Below, one piece after another: positions 55,449-63,399 of a DNA stretch of 64,000 nucleotides. Location: positions 62,001 through 126,000 of the forward strand of contig WRBV01000002.1 of the NCBI GenBank assembly GCA_009784375.1, given 5' to 3'. The stretch is from Bacillota bacterium. Lineage in GTDB: Bacteria; Bacillota; Clostridia; Christensenellales; UBA1242. A program made the position numbers and the translations under genes. How positions within the stretch are numbered: the stretch's first letter is position 1; each line of letters begins with the position of its first letter. The notes beneath the pieces are model-generated. The model worked only from the letters and a program-made list of their open reading frames with translations, was not told where the DNA came from and ran no database searches.

Positions 55449-55471
55449 AATTGTGATGTTAGGGGGATTAG

Positions 55472-55495
55472 AAAGAGGGGTTATGACCCTCTTTT
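55472..55495 (+). terminator. Intrinsic terminator of the ABC operon
   Basis: AAAGAGGG-GTTATGA-CCCTCTTTT, just before the tex promoter. Confidence 0.85.
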
Positions 55496-55498
55496 ACT

Positions 55499-55527
55499 TT
55501 GACAAAATATTGGATTTATCCGATACT
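55499..55527 (+). promoter_or_regulatory. tex promoter, leaderless type
   Basis: TTGACA (55499-55504), 17 bp, GATACT (55522-55527), 7 nt to ATG 55535. Confidence 0.65.
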
Positions 55528-55534
55528 TGTAACC

Positions 55535-57763
55535 ATGGAAAATATTGAAATTGTCGACAGGCTCGACCAAGAAGAAACCAAGTCAAAGAAAGAACCGACT
55601 TTCAGAAAAGAACATGTCAGCATTTTGTCGAAAGAGTTTAATGTAACGCCCGTGCATTCGGAAAACATTATCAAGTTGATTGACGAGGGGAATACGATTC
55701 CCTTTATTGCGCGTTATCGTAAAGAAATGACAGGTGGTTGTGACGATCAAGTCTTGCGTGAATTTGCCGATAGATTGGAATATTTGCGTAAATTAGACGA
55801 CCGAAAAGATGTTGTTCGTAATTCTATAACCGAGCAAGGTTTTATGACGGATGAAATTAACAAGGCATTAAATGATGCAAAAACGCTTACCGAAGTGGAG
55901 GATATTTATCGTCCATATAAACCAAAGCGAAAGACAAGAGCTACCGTTGCTATTGCAAAGGGGTTGAAGCCGCTTGCCGAATTGATTCTTGAACAGCGTA
56001 AAGATACAAAAGACATCATGAAAATCGCCGAAGAGTATATAGACGAGGAAAAAGGTGTAAAAACAGCACAAGAAGCAGTTGACGGTGCAAAAGATATAAT
56101 CGCCGAGATTATATCGGACACAGCCGAACTCCGAAAAATTATGCGTGATCAATTGTGGGAACATGGTGTTGTGTTTACGACTTTGATAACCAACGAAAAG
56201 ACCAAGGACAAGGTAAAAACTTACGAGATGTACGATAATTTCCGCGAGCCAGTAAACAAGATTGTTAGCCACAGAATTTTGGCAATTAACCGTGCAGATA
56301 AAGAAGATTGTTTGAAATGTATAATTGAAATTAACGAAGAATTGCCGTATAACTTGATTTATCAAATGTTTGTACAAGACGCTCCGACAAGTTACTTGGT
56401 TCGCGAGGCGGGAGAAGATGCATATAAAAGGCTCATAAAACCATCTATTGAAAATGAAGTGCGTGGTGAATTATTTGAAATGGCAAGTGAACAGGCAATC
56501 AAAATGTTTGATTTGAACCTTCGTCCACTTCTTCTGCAACCGCCTGTGAAAAACCGAGTTGTATTGGGACTTGACCCAGGATATCGTACGGGTTGTAAAA
56601 TTGCGGTGGTAGATGGTAACGGAAACGTGCTGGACAAGACGACTGTATTTTTTACCGAGCCGCATAAAAAAGTTGATGAATCAAAAGCGATTTTAAAAGG
56701 ACTTATCGAAAAGTATAAAGTTGGTGTTATTGCAATTGGTAACGGTACGGCAAGTAAAGAGAGCGAGATTTTCATTGCTGACCTTATAAAAGAAATTCCA
56801 AATAAAGTCGAGTATATAATGGTGAACGAGGCGGGTGCATCGGTTTATTCGGCATCAAAGTTGGCATCCGAAGAGTTCCCGAATTTAGAGCCTGCTCATC
56901 GAAGTGCGGCAAGTATTGCTCGTCGCTTGCAAGACCCACTTGCTGAACTTATTAAAATTGACCCAAAATCCATAGGCGTTGGGCAATACCAGCATGATAT
57001 GCCACAGGCACGGTTGACCCATGTTCTTGGCGGTGTAGTGGAGGATTGCGTTAACAGCGTAGGTGTTGATTTGAACACGGCAAGTGCGGCGTTATTGTCT
57101 TTCGTTTCGGGATTGAATGCAAGTATTGCAAAAAATATTATTACATATCGTGCAAGTAACGGTGGGTTTTCATCACGTGAACAATTGCTAAAAGTTCCAA
57201 AGCTTGGTGGAAAGGCATATGAACAATGTGCGGGATTCCTTCGAATTGCTGACGGTGATAATATCCTTGATAATACTGCGGTTCATCCAGAAAGTTATGT
57301 TGCCGCGACAAAGTTATTGCAATTATTTAAACTGGGGCTGGAAGCGGTTGCACAGAACAAATTAGCAATGTTGGAAAGTACAATATATAACTATGGTATA
57401 GAACGCGCGGCAAAAGACGTTGGTGTAGGTGTTCCGACACTAGAAGACATAGCACGTGAACTTATGCAACCTGGGCGTGATATTCGTGACCAATTGCCTG
57501 CGCCAATGCTTCGAAGTGATGTTATGGATATGAACGATTTGAAAGAGGGGATGGAATTAACAGGCACCGTTCGTAATGTTATAGACTTTGGTGTGTTTGT
57601 GGATATAGGGGTTCATCAGGATGGACTTGTGCATATAAGCCAAATTGTAGACAGATACATAAAACATCCGTCAGAAGTTCTAAGCGTTGGCGATATTGTA
57701 AATGTAAAAGTTCTGGGAGTTGACAAAGAACGCAAAAGAATAAGTTTGACTATGAGATATTGA
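55535..57763 (+). CDS. tex: Tex-family RNA-binding transcription accessory protein
   Basis: 742 residues from ATG 55535; the tracked start is at the -35 box. N-terminal HTH-like region (IPFIARYRKEMTGGCDDQVLREFADRLEYL), YqgF/RNase H-like domain (VVLGLDPGYRTGCKIAVVDGNG), helix-hairpin-helix motifs (ASAALLSFVSGLNASIAKNI; LLKVPKLGGKAYEQCAGF) and a C-terminal S1 domain (LTGTVRNVIDFGVFVDIG). Tex binds nucleic acids and affects transcription; length and domain order are standard. Confidence 0.95.
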   Translation: MENIEIVDRLDQEETKSKKEPTFRKEHVSILSKEFNVTPVHSENIIKLIDEGNTIPFIARYRKEMTGGCDDQVLREFADRLEYLRKLDDRKDVVRNSITEQGFMTDEINKALNDAKTLTEVEDIYRPYKPKRKTRATVAIAKGLKPLAELILEQRKDTKDIMKIAEEYIDEEKGVKTAQEAVDGAKDIIAEIISDTAELRKIMRDQLWEHGVVFTTLITNEKTKDKVKTYEMYDNFREPVNKIVSHRILAINRADKEDCLKCIIEINEELPYNLIYQMFVQDAPTSYLVREAGEDAYKRLIKPSIENEVRGELFEMASEQAIKMFDLNLRPLLLQPPVKNRVVLGLDPGYRTGCKIAVVDGNGNVLDKTTVFFTEPHKKVDESKAILKGLIEKYKVGVIAIGNGTASKESEIFIADLIKEIPNKVEYIMVNEAGASVYSASKLASEEFPNLEPAHRSAASIARRLQDPLAELIKIDPKSIGVGQYQHDMPQARLTHVLGGVVEDCVNSVGVDLNTASAALLSFVSGLNASIAKNIITYRASNGGFSSREQLLKVPKLGGKAYEQCAGFLRIADGDNILDNTAVHPESYVAATKLLQLFKLGLEAVAQNKLAMLESTIYNYGIERAAKDVGVGVPTLEDIARELMQPGRDIRDQLPAPMLRSDVMDMNDLKEGMELTGTVRNVIDFGVFVDIGVHQDGLVHISQIVDRYIKHPSEVLSVGDIVNVKVLGVDKERKRISLTMRY

Positions 57764-57771
57764 TTTGTTTG

Positions 57772-57807
57772 AAAAAGACCACAGGTTTAGATTCTTGTGG
57801 TCTTTTT
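57772..57807 (+). terminator. Intrinsic terminator of tex
   Basis: AAAAAGACCACA-GGTTTAGATTCT-TGTGGTCTTTTT. Confidence 0.9.
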
Positions 57808-57834
57808 ATTATGGTTTATACGGTTTATCTAGAA

Positions 57835-57936
57835 TTACCAACAACATCTGTCATGACATCTGCATCGATCGCGATGACAACAACTGCAACCCCAAAGTCC
57901 GCCAATAAGCAAACCAGCGAATAGTGGATAAATCAT
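57835..57936 (-). CDS. 33-residue membrane micropeptide with Cys/His-rich tail
   Basis: Not in the ORF track. ATG 57936 follows a perfect SD AAGGAGG. A hydrophobic N-terminus (MIYPLFAGLLIGGLWG) is followed by CSCCHRDRCRCHDRCCW and stop. Nine cysteines in 33 residues, plus histidines, suggest metal binding at the membrane. An 11-bp inverted repeat lies just upstream of the SD. No family recognised. Confidence 0.6.
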   Translation of the reverse strand: MIYPLFAGLLIGGLWGCSCCHRDRCRCHDRCCW

Positions 57937-57949
57937 TTAATACCTCCTT

Positions 57950-57974
57950 ATACATACCACAGGGTGGTATGTAT
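57950..57974. promoter_or_regulatory. Inverted repeat upstream of the Cys-rich micropeptide
   Basis: ATACATACCAC-AGG-GTGGTATGTAT: perfect 11-bp arms with a 3-nt spacer, about 14 nt from the ATG and just before the SD. It could be a repressor site or an mRNA hairpin hiding the SD. Confidence 0.65.
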
Positions 57975-58026
57975 GGCGGATATTTCATTTTATGAATTAT
58001 TGAAAAATAATGCTTGTTATTACCAG

Positions 58027-58341
58027 TTAAGTTGATTTGCGTCTGTTACTGAATAATAAAACGATTCCTGTGATTATTAATGGTAATGCTATTATTGCTG
58101 CGATAAAGTAAATTATTGCAATAACAGAATAACCGCGTAGGTCGTAATTTTCAGATATGAACATTGTAAATAGGTCAAGTGGGCTGTAAAAACCTGTTGT
58201 TGCCATTGCTCCAGCAAGTTCCGCTTTATAAAAGCCAGATGTATCAGGATGATGAACCATTATCATTGGCAAAAATATTGACACGGCAATTACGATTCCG
58301 AATATAATAAAAGCTATTCCCCAAGTTTTCTTGTGTTTCAT
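58027..58341 (-). CDS. Small membrane protein directly downstream of tRNA-Val
   Basis: 104 residues from MKHKKTWG at 58341; the tracked 163-aa ORF reads through the tRNA and its leader. Two helices (IAFIIFGIVIAVSIFLPMIMV and IAIIYFIAAIIALPLIITGIVLLF). The ATG is 8 nt after the tRNA-Val 3' end with no SD, so it is probably released by tRNA processing with a very short leader. Function unknown. Confidence 0.6.
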   Translation of the reverse strand: MKHKKTWGIAFIIFGIVIAVSIFLPMIMVHHPDTSGFYKAELAGAMATTGFYSPLDLFTMFISENYDLRGYSVIAIIYFIAAIIALPLIITGIVLLFSNRRKST

Positions 58342-58348
58342 TTTGTTT

Positions 58349-58424
58349 TGGTGGACGCAATAGGACTCGAACCTATGACTTCTTGCGTGTCGAGCAAGTA
58401 CTCTACCAACTGAGTTATGCGTCC
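58349..58424 (-). tRNA. tRNA-Val (GAC) with C at position 33
   Basis: Acceptor GGACGCA/TGCGTCC, D-arm ACTCAGTTGGTAGAGT, anticodon stem CTTGC/GCAAG with loop TCGACAC, T-arm ATAGG-TTCGAGT-CCTAT, encoded CCA. The anticodon is GAC (Val), but the position before it is C instead of the near-universal U33. All stems pair fully. Confidence 0.85.
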
Positions 58425-58539
58425 TTGAAGCGAATGTCGTAGGCGTGCTTGCACGCATATGACTGAGCGAAAGGACGTAATACGTAGTATGCGTCCTATT
58501 GCCGTGAATGGGCGGCATACGTAGTATGTCGTCCGAAGT
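58425..58539 (-). promoter_or_regulatory. Long hairpin-rich 5' leader of pre-tRNA-Val
   Basis: From the predicted start (promoter TTGACA-17-TACAAT at 58546-58574) to the tRNA, about 115 nt. Contains GGACGCATAC-TAC-GTAT..CGTCC, whose first nine bases equal the tRNA 5' end GGACGCATA, a related unit further upstream, and a 39-nt block next to the tRNA 82% identical to the one before tRNA-Arg. Confidence 0.6.
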
Positions 58540-58613
58540 GAGTGTATTGTATAGTAATTTTTAAAGTTTGTCAAATGCCTTTTGGGTTCTTACGGTACAT
58601 GTTATAATGCTTT

Positions 58614-59192
58614 ATGAAAAATAAAACACGCTGTCCGTGGCCAGATGGTGATGAAAAGATGACTAAATATCATGACGAGGTATGGGGAGTACCAGTATAT
58701 GATGACCAAAAATTGTTTGCCAAGTTAAGCTTGGATTTGATGCAGGCAGGACTTATGTGGCGTACGATTTTGCATAAACAGGAAAACTTTATGAGGGCTT
58801 TTGATAATTTTGATATTGATATTGTAGCCAATTATGATGAATTAAAATACGAGGAACTTATGCAGGATGCTGGCATAGTTCGTAATCAATTAAAGATAAG
58901 GGCAATTATAAACAATGCTAGGTGTTTTCAAGAAATACAAAAAGAATTTGGAAGTTTCAGTAATTATATATGGGGCTTTGTAGATGGAAAGACAATTCAA
59001 AATAAATTAAATACGTTGGACGAAATCCCAGCAAAGACACTACTTAGTGATACAATTTCAAAAGATTTGTTAAGACGTGGATTTAAATTTGTCGGCAGCA
59101 CGATTATATATGCATGGATGCAAGCAATTGGTATGGTCAATGATCACATGATAGATTGTTTTAGATACAAAGAACTTGGAGGCAAAGAATAA
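58614..59192 (+). CDS. tag: DNA-3-methyladenine glycosylase I
   Basis: 192 residues with RCPWPDGDEKMTKYHDEVWGVPVYDDQKLFAKLSLDLMQAGLMW, the Tag signature including the zinc-binding Cys and the helix-hairpin region, and FVGSTIIYAWMQAIGMVNDHMIDCFRY at the C-terminus. It excises 3-methyladenine from alkylated DNA. TATAAT ends 5 nt before the ATG and there is no SD (leaderless). Confidence 0.93.
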   Translation: MKNKTRCPWPDGDEKMTKYHDEVWGVPVYDDQKLFAKLSLDLMQAGLMWRTILHKQENFMRAFDNFDIDIVANYDELKYEELMQDAGIVRNQLKIRAIINNARCFQEIQKEFGSFSNYIWGFVDGKTIQNKLNTLDEIPAKTLLSDTISKDLLRRGFKFVGSTIIYAWMQAIGMVNDHMIDCFRYKELGGKE

Positions 59193-59261
59193 AATAGATG
59201 CAACAATTTGTTGCTTGTTTTTTGTTTTAGGGTTGTGATAGACTTGTGGCTGGAGTCTCTG

Positions 59262-60764
59262 ATGGAAGAAATAAAACAAGAAGAAGTAATAGAAGAGCAA
59301 AAACAGGAAGTTCTTGACGAAGATGATTTAAAAGAACAAGAAGCAAGGGCAGCTGAAGAATCTGCGCTTAATAAAAATGTTACTGTTAAATTTTTGTTGA
59401 AATTCACAATACCTACAATATTGTCTTTTTTTGTTATGAATGTGTTTTTCGTGGTGGACGGAGTTTTTGCGTCTCGTGGCGTAAGTGTCATTGCTCTTAG
59501 CGCGATTAACGTTACAACACCATTTTTTACGTTTGCGGCTGCTATCGCGGCGATGCTTGCGATGGGTGGGTGTGCTTTGGTTGCCAAGAAAAAAGGTATG
59601 AAGTTAAAGCAAGAAGCACGAGAGAACTTTACACTCATAACCATTATTACTTTTGTTACAAGTATGATAATTTCTGTGCTTGGTCTTATTTTGATCGAGC
59701 CAATACTTCGAATGCTTGGGACTGATGATTTTATTCATGATTCGGCAAGAGAATATTTGCGAGTGATTATTTTGTTTATTCCGTTCATCATGCTTGGTTA
59801 TTTTCTTGTTCAATATGTTATTGCAGACGGACGTCCGATGCTTGGGATGATGATTTCGTTTACGGGGACAATCATTTCTACCATTTTAAACGCATTGTTT
59901 ATTTTTGTATTTGATTTGGGTGTTACTGGGCTTGCGCTTGCAACAGGTATAGGCTTTGGTTTTATATCGGTAGTTTGTGTATTTTACTTTTTATTTTATC
60001 GCAAAGGCACACTATATTTTGTTCGTCCTAAATGGAATATTCGTGCGCTTGGAAGGGCATCGCTTAATGGTATTTCCGAAGCGATCACAATGATGGCGGT
60101 TACTGTAACCACAATAGTTATGAACAACGTACTTGTTCGTATTGTAGGGTTTGAAGGAATCGCGGCTGCTGGGATTGTTCTTGTACTGCAAGGTGTGTTT
60201 ATGTCGCTGTACTTTGGGTACTCGGCTGGGGTTGCACCGCTTGTAAGTTATAATTATGGAAAGCAATTATCATCGGACGACCCTAAATATGCCGACCGTT
60301 TGAAAAAATTCTTTAAAAAGAGTCTTATCATTATCTCAGTTATCTCTGTAATAAGTATTATAGCAATACAAGCCTTTGCACCATTGCTTGTACAAATATA
60401 TGTGCCACGTGAAGATGAAGTTTATGGGATGGCATTACGTGGGTTACGTATAGCATCGACAGGATTTTTGTTGATGGGCTTTAATATATTTGCAACGGCA
60501 TTGTTTACTGCGTTTAACGATGGAAAAATTTCAGGGTTCTTGTCTTTGATGCGGACTTTGGTGTTTATGTTAACGTTGATGATTTTGTTGCCTATGGCAT
60601 TTGGATTAACAGGCGCATGGATAGCTATGCCACTTGCCGAAGCATTATCAATTGTACTTACAATTATTTTCCTTGTATTGATGGGTAAAAAATATAAATA
60701 TCTTGATGTAAAAAAATCAACTGTCTTGGAATCCAATCGTCAAGAAAATTTAAAAGACTCGTAA
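59262..60764 (+). CDS. MATE-family efflux transporter
   Basis: 500 residues from ATG 59262 (weak SD GGAG 8 nt upstream); the tracked ORF is 18 residues longer. An acidic cytoplasmic N-terminus (about 40 residues) precedes 12 helices with MATE features (KFTIPTILSFFVMNVFFVVDGVFASRGVSVIALSAINVTTPFF and the second-half repeat GISEAITMMAVTVTTIVMNNVL). Exports organic cations or drugs with Na+/H+. Substrate unknown. Confidence 0.88.
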   Translation: MEEIKQEEVIEEQKQEVLDEDDLKEQEARAAEESALNKNVTVKFLLKFTIPTILSFFVMNVFFVVDGVFASRGVSVIALSAINVTTPFFTFAAAIAAMLAMGGCALVAKKKGMKLKQEARENFTLITIITFVTSMIISVLGLILIEPILRMLGTDDFIHDSAREYLRVIILFIPFIMLGYFLVQYVIADGRPMLGMMISFTGTIISTILNALFIFVFDLGVTGLALATGIGFGFISVVCVFYFLFYRKGTLYFVRPKWNIRALGRASLNGISEAITMMAVTVTTIVMNNVLVRIVGFEGIAAAGIVLVLQGVFMSLYFGYSAGVAPLVSYNYGKQLSSDDPKYADRLKKFFKKSLIIISVISVISIIAIQAFAPLLVQIYVPREDEVYGMALRGLRIASTGFLLMGFNIFATALFTAFNDGKISGFLSLMRTLVFMLTLMILLPMAFGLTGAWIAMPLAEALSIVLTIIFLVLMGKKYKYLDVKKSTVLESNRQENLKDS

Positions 60765-60777
60765 CCGAGTCTTTTTT
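60752..60777 (+). terminator. Intrinsic terminator of the MATE gene
   Basis: AAAAGACTCG-TAAC-CGAGTCTTTTTT. Confidence 0.9.
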
Positions 60778-60879
60778 ATGACCTATGAAAAATCGTTCTA
60801 GATTTTTCATAAATCAATTTATTAATGTCCAAAAAAGGCATAGAAAGCATTCGAAGAATGCGACGAAGTCGCCTTTTTT
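60769..60879. repeat. Two-hairpin repeat element, copy 2 (inverted)
   Basis: Reverse complement of 53709-53822. The three-arm hairpin part is almost identical (two differences in about 55 nt), while the linker and second hairpin are more diverged. It lies between convergent gene ends. Confidence 0.85.
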
Positions 60880-60880
60880 A

Positions 60881-61678
60881 TTATCCTTTTCTCCCGATTG
60901 CCTTGAGAATTTGGGGTAGTGCGGCAATAGTTGCATCACGCCCAGCTTTGATTAGTTCCTCGTTCTTTTTAAATCGGAATGATGAACGATTACCCATATT
61001 GGGTGTGATAAGAACATCGGCGTCCTTGCCTTCGTTTTGTGCGGTACGCCAATCAATCATTTGATAAGACACATCAAGTATTCGAAGAGTTGAGCTTGAT
61101 AGTAATTGTTTTGGTGGTCCAAGAGCGTCCACAGCAATTATTATGTCTGCGCCAAGTTCTCGTGCTTCGGATATGGGCATTCTTTTAATAACCGCACCGT
61201 CTACAAGTAACATGCCTTCATGTTGAACGGGGCAGAAGACTCCTGGGATTGACATGCTTGCACGTACTGCTTGCCATAATGGACCTGTTTTAAAAACATG
61301 AAGTGAGTGGCTCTTTAGATCGGTTGCGATAAATGCACATTTTATCTTGGTATCTTCGATGAGGCTTTCACCTACGTATTCTTTATAAAGCTTCATTGCA
61401 CGGTCGCCTTTTGCAAAGCCACCTCTTTTACGAATGTTTAAAATGTCGATGTCAAATACGGTATGATTTGTGACTCGATTTGCGACCTCGCGCATTTCTT
61501 CACAAGATATTCCAAATGCAAGTCCGCCTGCGACCATTGCCCCCATTGAACATCCGGTGACTATGTCAATTGGTATGTTATTTTCGCGCAGGACTTCGAT
61601 AACGCCGATATGACAAAAGCCACGCGCTCCGCCCGCACCAAGAACAAGTCCAACTTTTTTTGTTTTCTTCGGAAACAT
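60881..61678 (-). CDS. Patatin-like phospholipase (RssA type)
   Basis: 265 residues. Oxyanion loop GAGGARGFCHIGV, nucleophile elbow GCSMG and catalytic Asp in DGAVIKRMPI form the complete patatin dyad. Probably a cytoplasmic acyl hydrolase. The extended -10 TGC-TATAAT ends 6 nt before the ATG (leaderless). Divergent from the gene at 61756. Confidence 0.9.
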   Translation of the reverse strand: MFPKKTKKVGLVLGAGGARGFCHIGVIEVLRENNIPIDIVTGCSMGAMVAGGLAFGISCEEMREVANRVTNHTVFDIDILNIRKRGGFAKGDRAMKLYKEYVGESLIEDTKIKCAFIATDLKSHSLHVFKTGPLWQAVRASMSIPGVFCPVQHEGMLLVDGAVIKRMPISEARELGADIIIAVDALGPPKQLLSSSTLRILDVSYQMIDWRTAQNEGKDADVLITPNMGNRSSFRFKKNEELIKAGRDATIAALPQILKAIGRKG

Positions 61679-61755
61679 ATTTCTATTATAGCACTAGATT
61701 CATATAATTTAGTAATATTACTTTGTATATTAGTTGAAGATTGTTATCATTACTT

Positions 61756-62928
61756 ATGAAGTTAAGAAAATACTTGTTGATATATTTCACTATTATGGTG
61801 ATTGTCGCTGGGATTGCTGTTGCCGTTATATTTGGAACTGGTCCTGATTTTTCTAGTTTACAAACAATGTTACCTTTTATATTTTTAATACTTGTATTTG
61901 TGGGTGTTCTGGTTAGTTTTCTTATCGGCTTGCCTGGCAAAATTTTGTTCACAAAAATTATGTTAAAGGGTATCGAAACCACGGCAACCGCAACCAGAGT
62001 GTTTAATAATGGCAGTTCAAATGTCGGACGTGGAAATGATAGACACAGAAGGCATTGGGGATTTTCAGTAAGGTTAACATACATTGACGAAAGTGGAAAA
62101 AAGGTCAATGCAATATCACGAACAACATATACAGACAGGGCTATTGCTGATGACGTGGTGTCCATAAAGCAAATAAGGATAAGGTATCTTGGAAGACACG
62201 TAGAAATATTGCCTGAGGCATTAAATGAATTTTATAAAAAACATCCACATAAAAGACCAAAGCGTTTTGGACTTGATGAATTAGAAGGAAGTCATCATAA
62301 AAGTAGAAAGCAAATTGAAAGAGAAAGAGCGCGAAAAAAAGAACTATCAAAACTATCCAAGAAAGAGCGTGAAAAAGAACATATGAAAGAACATGGGGTT
62401 GCAACTAGGTCAGTTTATTGGTTCGGAATTTTTGTTGCAATTACTGTTGTTGGGGCTCTTGGTTATTCCATATCGTTACTTGTTCGCGGATACGAGTTGT
62501 TTGGTTTTCTTGCATTTGGCGGTACTTTTGTGTATGTAATATTAATAGGTTTGGTTTATTTAAGGTTAAAAACCCGACAAAGTTACAATGTAAAAAGAGA
62601 TAAAATGGCACGAGAGTTTACTGGTGTTGTTGAGGAAATTACTCCCACAAGTAGTACTCTTCGCGGCATGATTTGGAGTGTTAGAATAGCGGTCGGTGAC
62701 AAAAAACCTATTGCTATTTATCAAAATTCAGAGCTTGATAGATTTATAAGGATAAGTGAAACAGGGCGCATTAGCTTTGAGGAGGACATAGAGGGTATGG
62801 TGGATATTGATGGTTTAATTGCAATAGGCAAAAAAGTGCGAGTTTTGTTCAATCCGCAGAAACCAAATATTTGTAAAATAGTAAGAGTCATTAAGGATGA
62901 GGAAGAAATTTTTCCCGAATTAATTTAA
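61756..62928 (+). CDS. Membrane protein with two helix pairs and basic linker
   Basis: 390 residues from ATG 61756; the tracked TTG at 61741 overlaps the promoter (TTTGTA-17-TATCAT-5-ATG). Two N-terminal helices, a beta-rich soluble region (about 65-165), a highly charged Lys/Arg/Glu stretch (about 175-215), two more helices (about 220-275) and a C-terminal beta-rich region. The two halves look like repeats of a DUF3592-type helix/beta module. Function unknown. Confidence 0.65.
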   Translation: MKLRKYLLIYFTIMVIVAGIAVAVIFGTGPDFSSLQTMLPFIFLILVFVGVLVSFLIGLPGKILFTKIMLKGIETTATATRVFNNGSSNVGRGNDRHRRHWGFSVRLTYIDESGKKVNAISRTTYTDRAIADDVVSIKQIRIRYLGRHVEILPEALNEFYKKHPHKRPKRFGLDELEGSHHKSRKQIERERARKKELSKLSKKEREKEHMKEHGVATRSVYWFGIFVAITVVGALGYSISLLVRGYELFGFLAFGGTFVYVILIGLVYLRLKTRQSYNVKRDKMAREFTGVVEEITPTSSTLRGMIWSVRIAVGDKKPIAIYQNSELDRFIRISETGRISFEEDIEGMVDIDGLIAIGKKVRVLFNPQKPNICKIVRVIKDEEEIFPELI

Positions 62929-62950
62929 AAAGAGCACGATGCTCTTTTTT
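62927..62950 (+). terminator. Intrinsic terminator
   Basis: AAAAAGAGCA-CGA-TGCTCTTTTTT. Confidence 0.9.
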
Positions 62951-63039
62951 GAATAAAAATAACACTTAATTATTTACCGAGTCGTGTCAACTAATATCAT
63001 CATCCTGCCAAGATAGTAGGTCTATTTTGATTAAAGTCG

Positions 63040-63069
63040 TTGACTATTTCGGCGGTGATATTGTATAAT
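63040..63069 (+). promoter_or_regulatory. tRNA-Arg promoter, 200 nt upstream of the tRNA
   Basis: TTGACT (63040-63045), 18 bp, TATAAT (63064-63069); no closer promoter seen. Confidence 0.65.
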
Positions 63070-63075
63070 AATATG

Positions 63076-63279
63076 TTCGTGCACTCGTACTGTGTGCATA
63101 CACTATCCGACTTTGTCGTTTGACATTAAGGATAATTTATCCAGAATGTTCGCTTCACGAATAGGGTCATGCGAAAGTTTACTTTCGCGCGACGCTTGCT
63201 TTGCTTGTGCACCGTACTTCGTACTGTGTGCACTCGTTCGGTCATATTCGTGCAAGCACGTCTACGACTCTCACTTCGT
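63076..63279 (+). promoter_or_regulatory. Long hairpin-rich 5' leader of pre-tRNA-Arg
   Basis: About 204 nt. Two GTGCAC...GTAC...GTGCA units (63079-63101 and 63207-63233) echo the tRNA start GTGCACCCGTA. GCGAAAG-TTTA-CTTTCGC and CGTGC-AA-GCACG form further hairpins, and the final 39 nt match the tRNA-Val leader block. An ORF reading through here (63169-63366) is not coding. Confidence 0.6.
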
Positions 63280-63356
63280 GCACCCGTAGCTCAATTGGAT
63301 AGAGCGTTAGTCTACGGAACTAAAGGTTTGGGGTTCAAGTCCCTGCGGGTGCGCCA
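63280..63356 (+). tRNA. tRNA-Arg (ACG)
   Basis: Acceptor GCACCCG/CGGGTGC, D-arm GCTCAATTGGATAGAGC, anticodon loop CTACGGA (ACG), T-loop GGTTCAAGTCC, encoded CCA. Terminator follows at 63369. Confidence 0.96.
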
Positions 63357-63368
63357 AATGTATTAAGT

Positions 63369-63399
63369 AAAAAGCCGCATTTGAGTTTGCGGCTTTTTT
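63369..63399 (+). terminator. tRNA-Arg terminator
   Basis: AAAAAGCCGCA-TTTGAGT-TTGCGGCTTTTTT. Confidence 0.9.

Noticed and set aside
58338-58574. 78-aa ORF over tRNA-Val and its leader
   Set aside because: Covers a complete tRNA and repeat hairpins; not a protein gene.
63169-63366. 65-aa ORF through tRNA-Arg
   Set aside because: It reads through the tRNA and its hairpin leader; no coding features.
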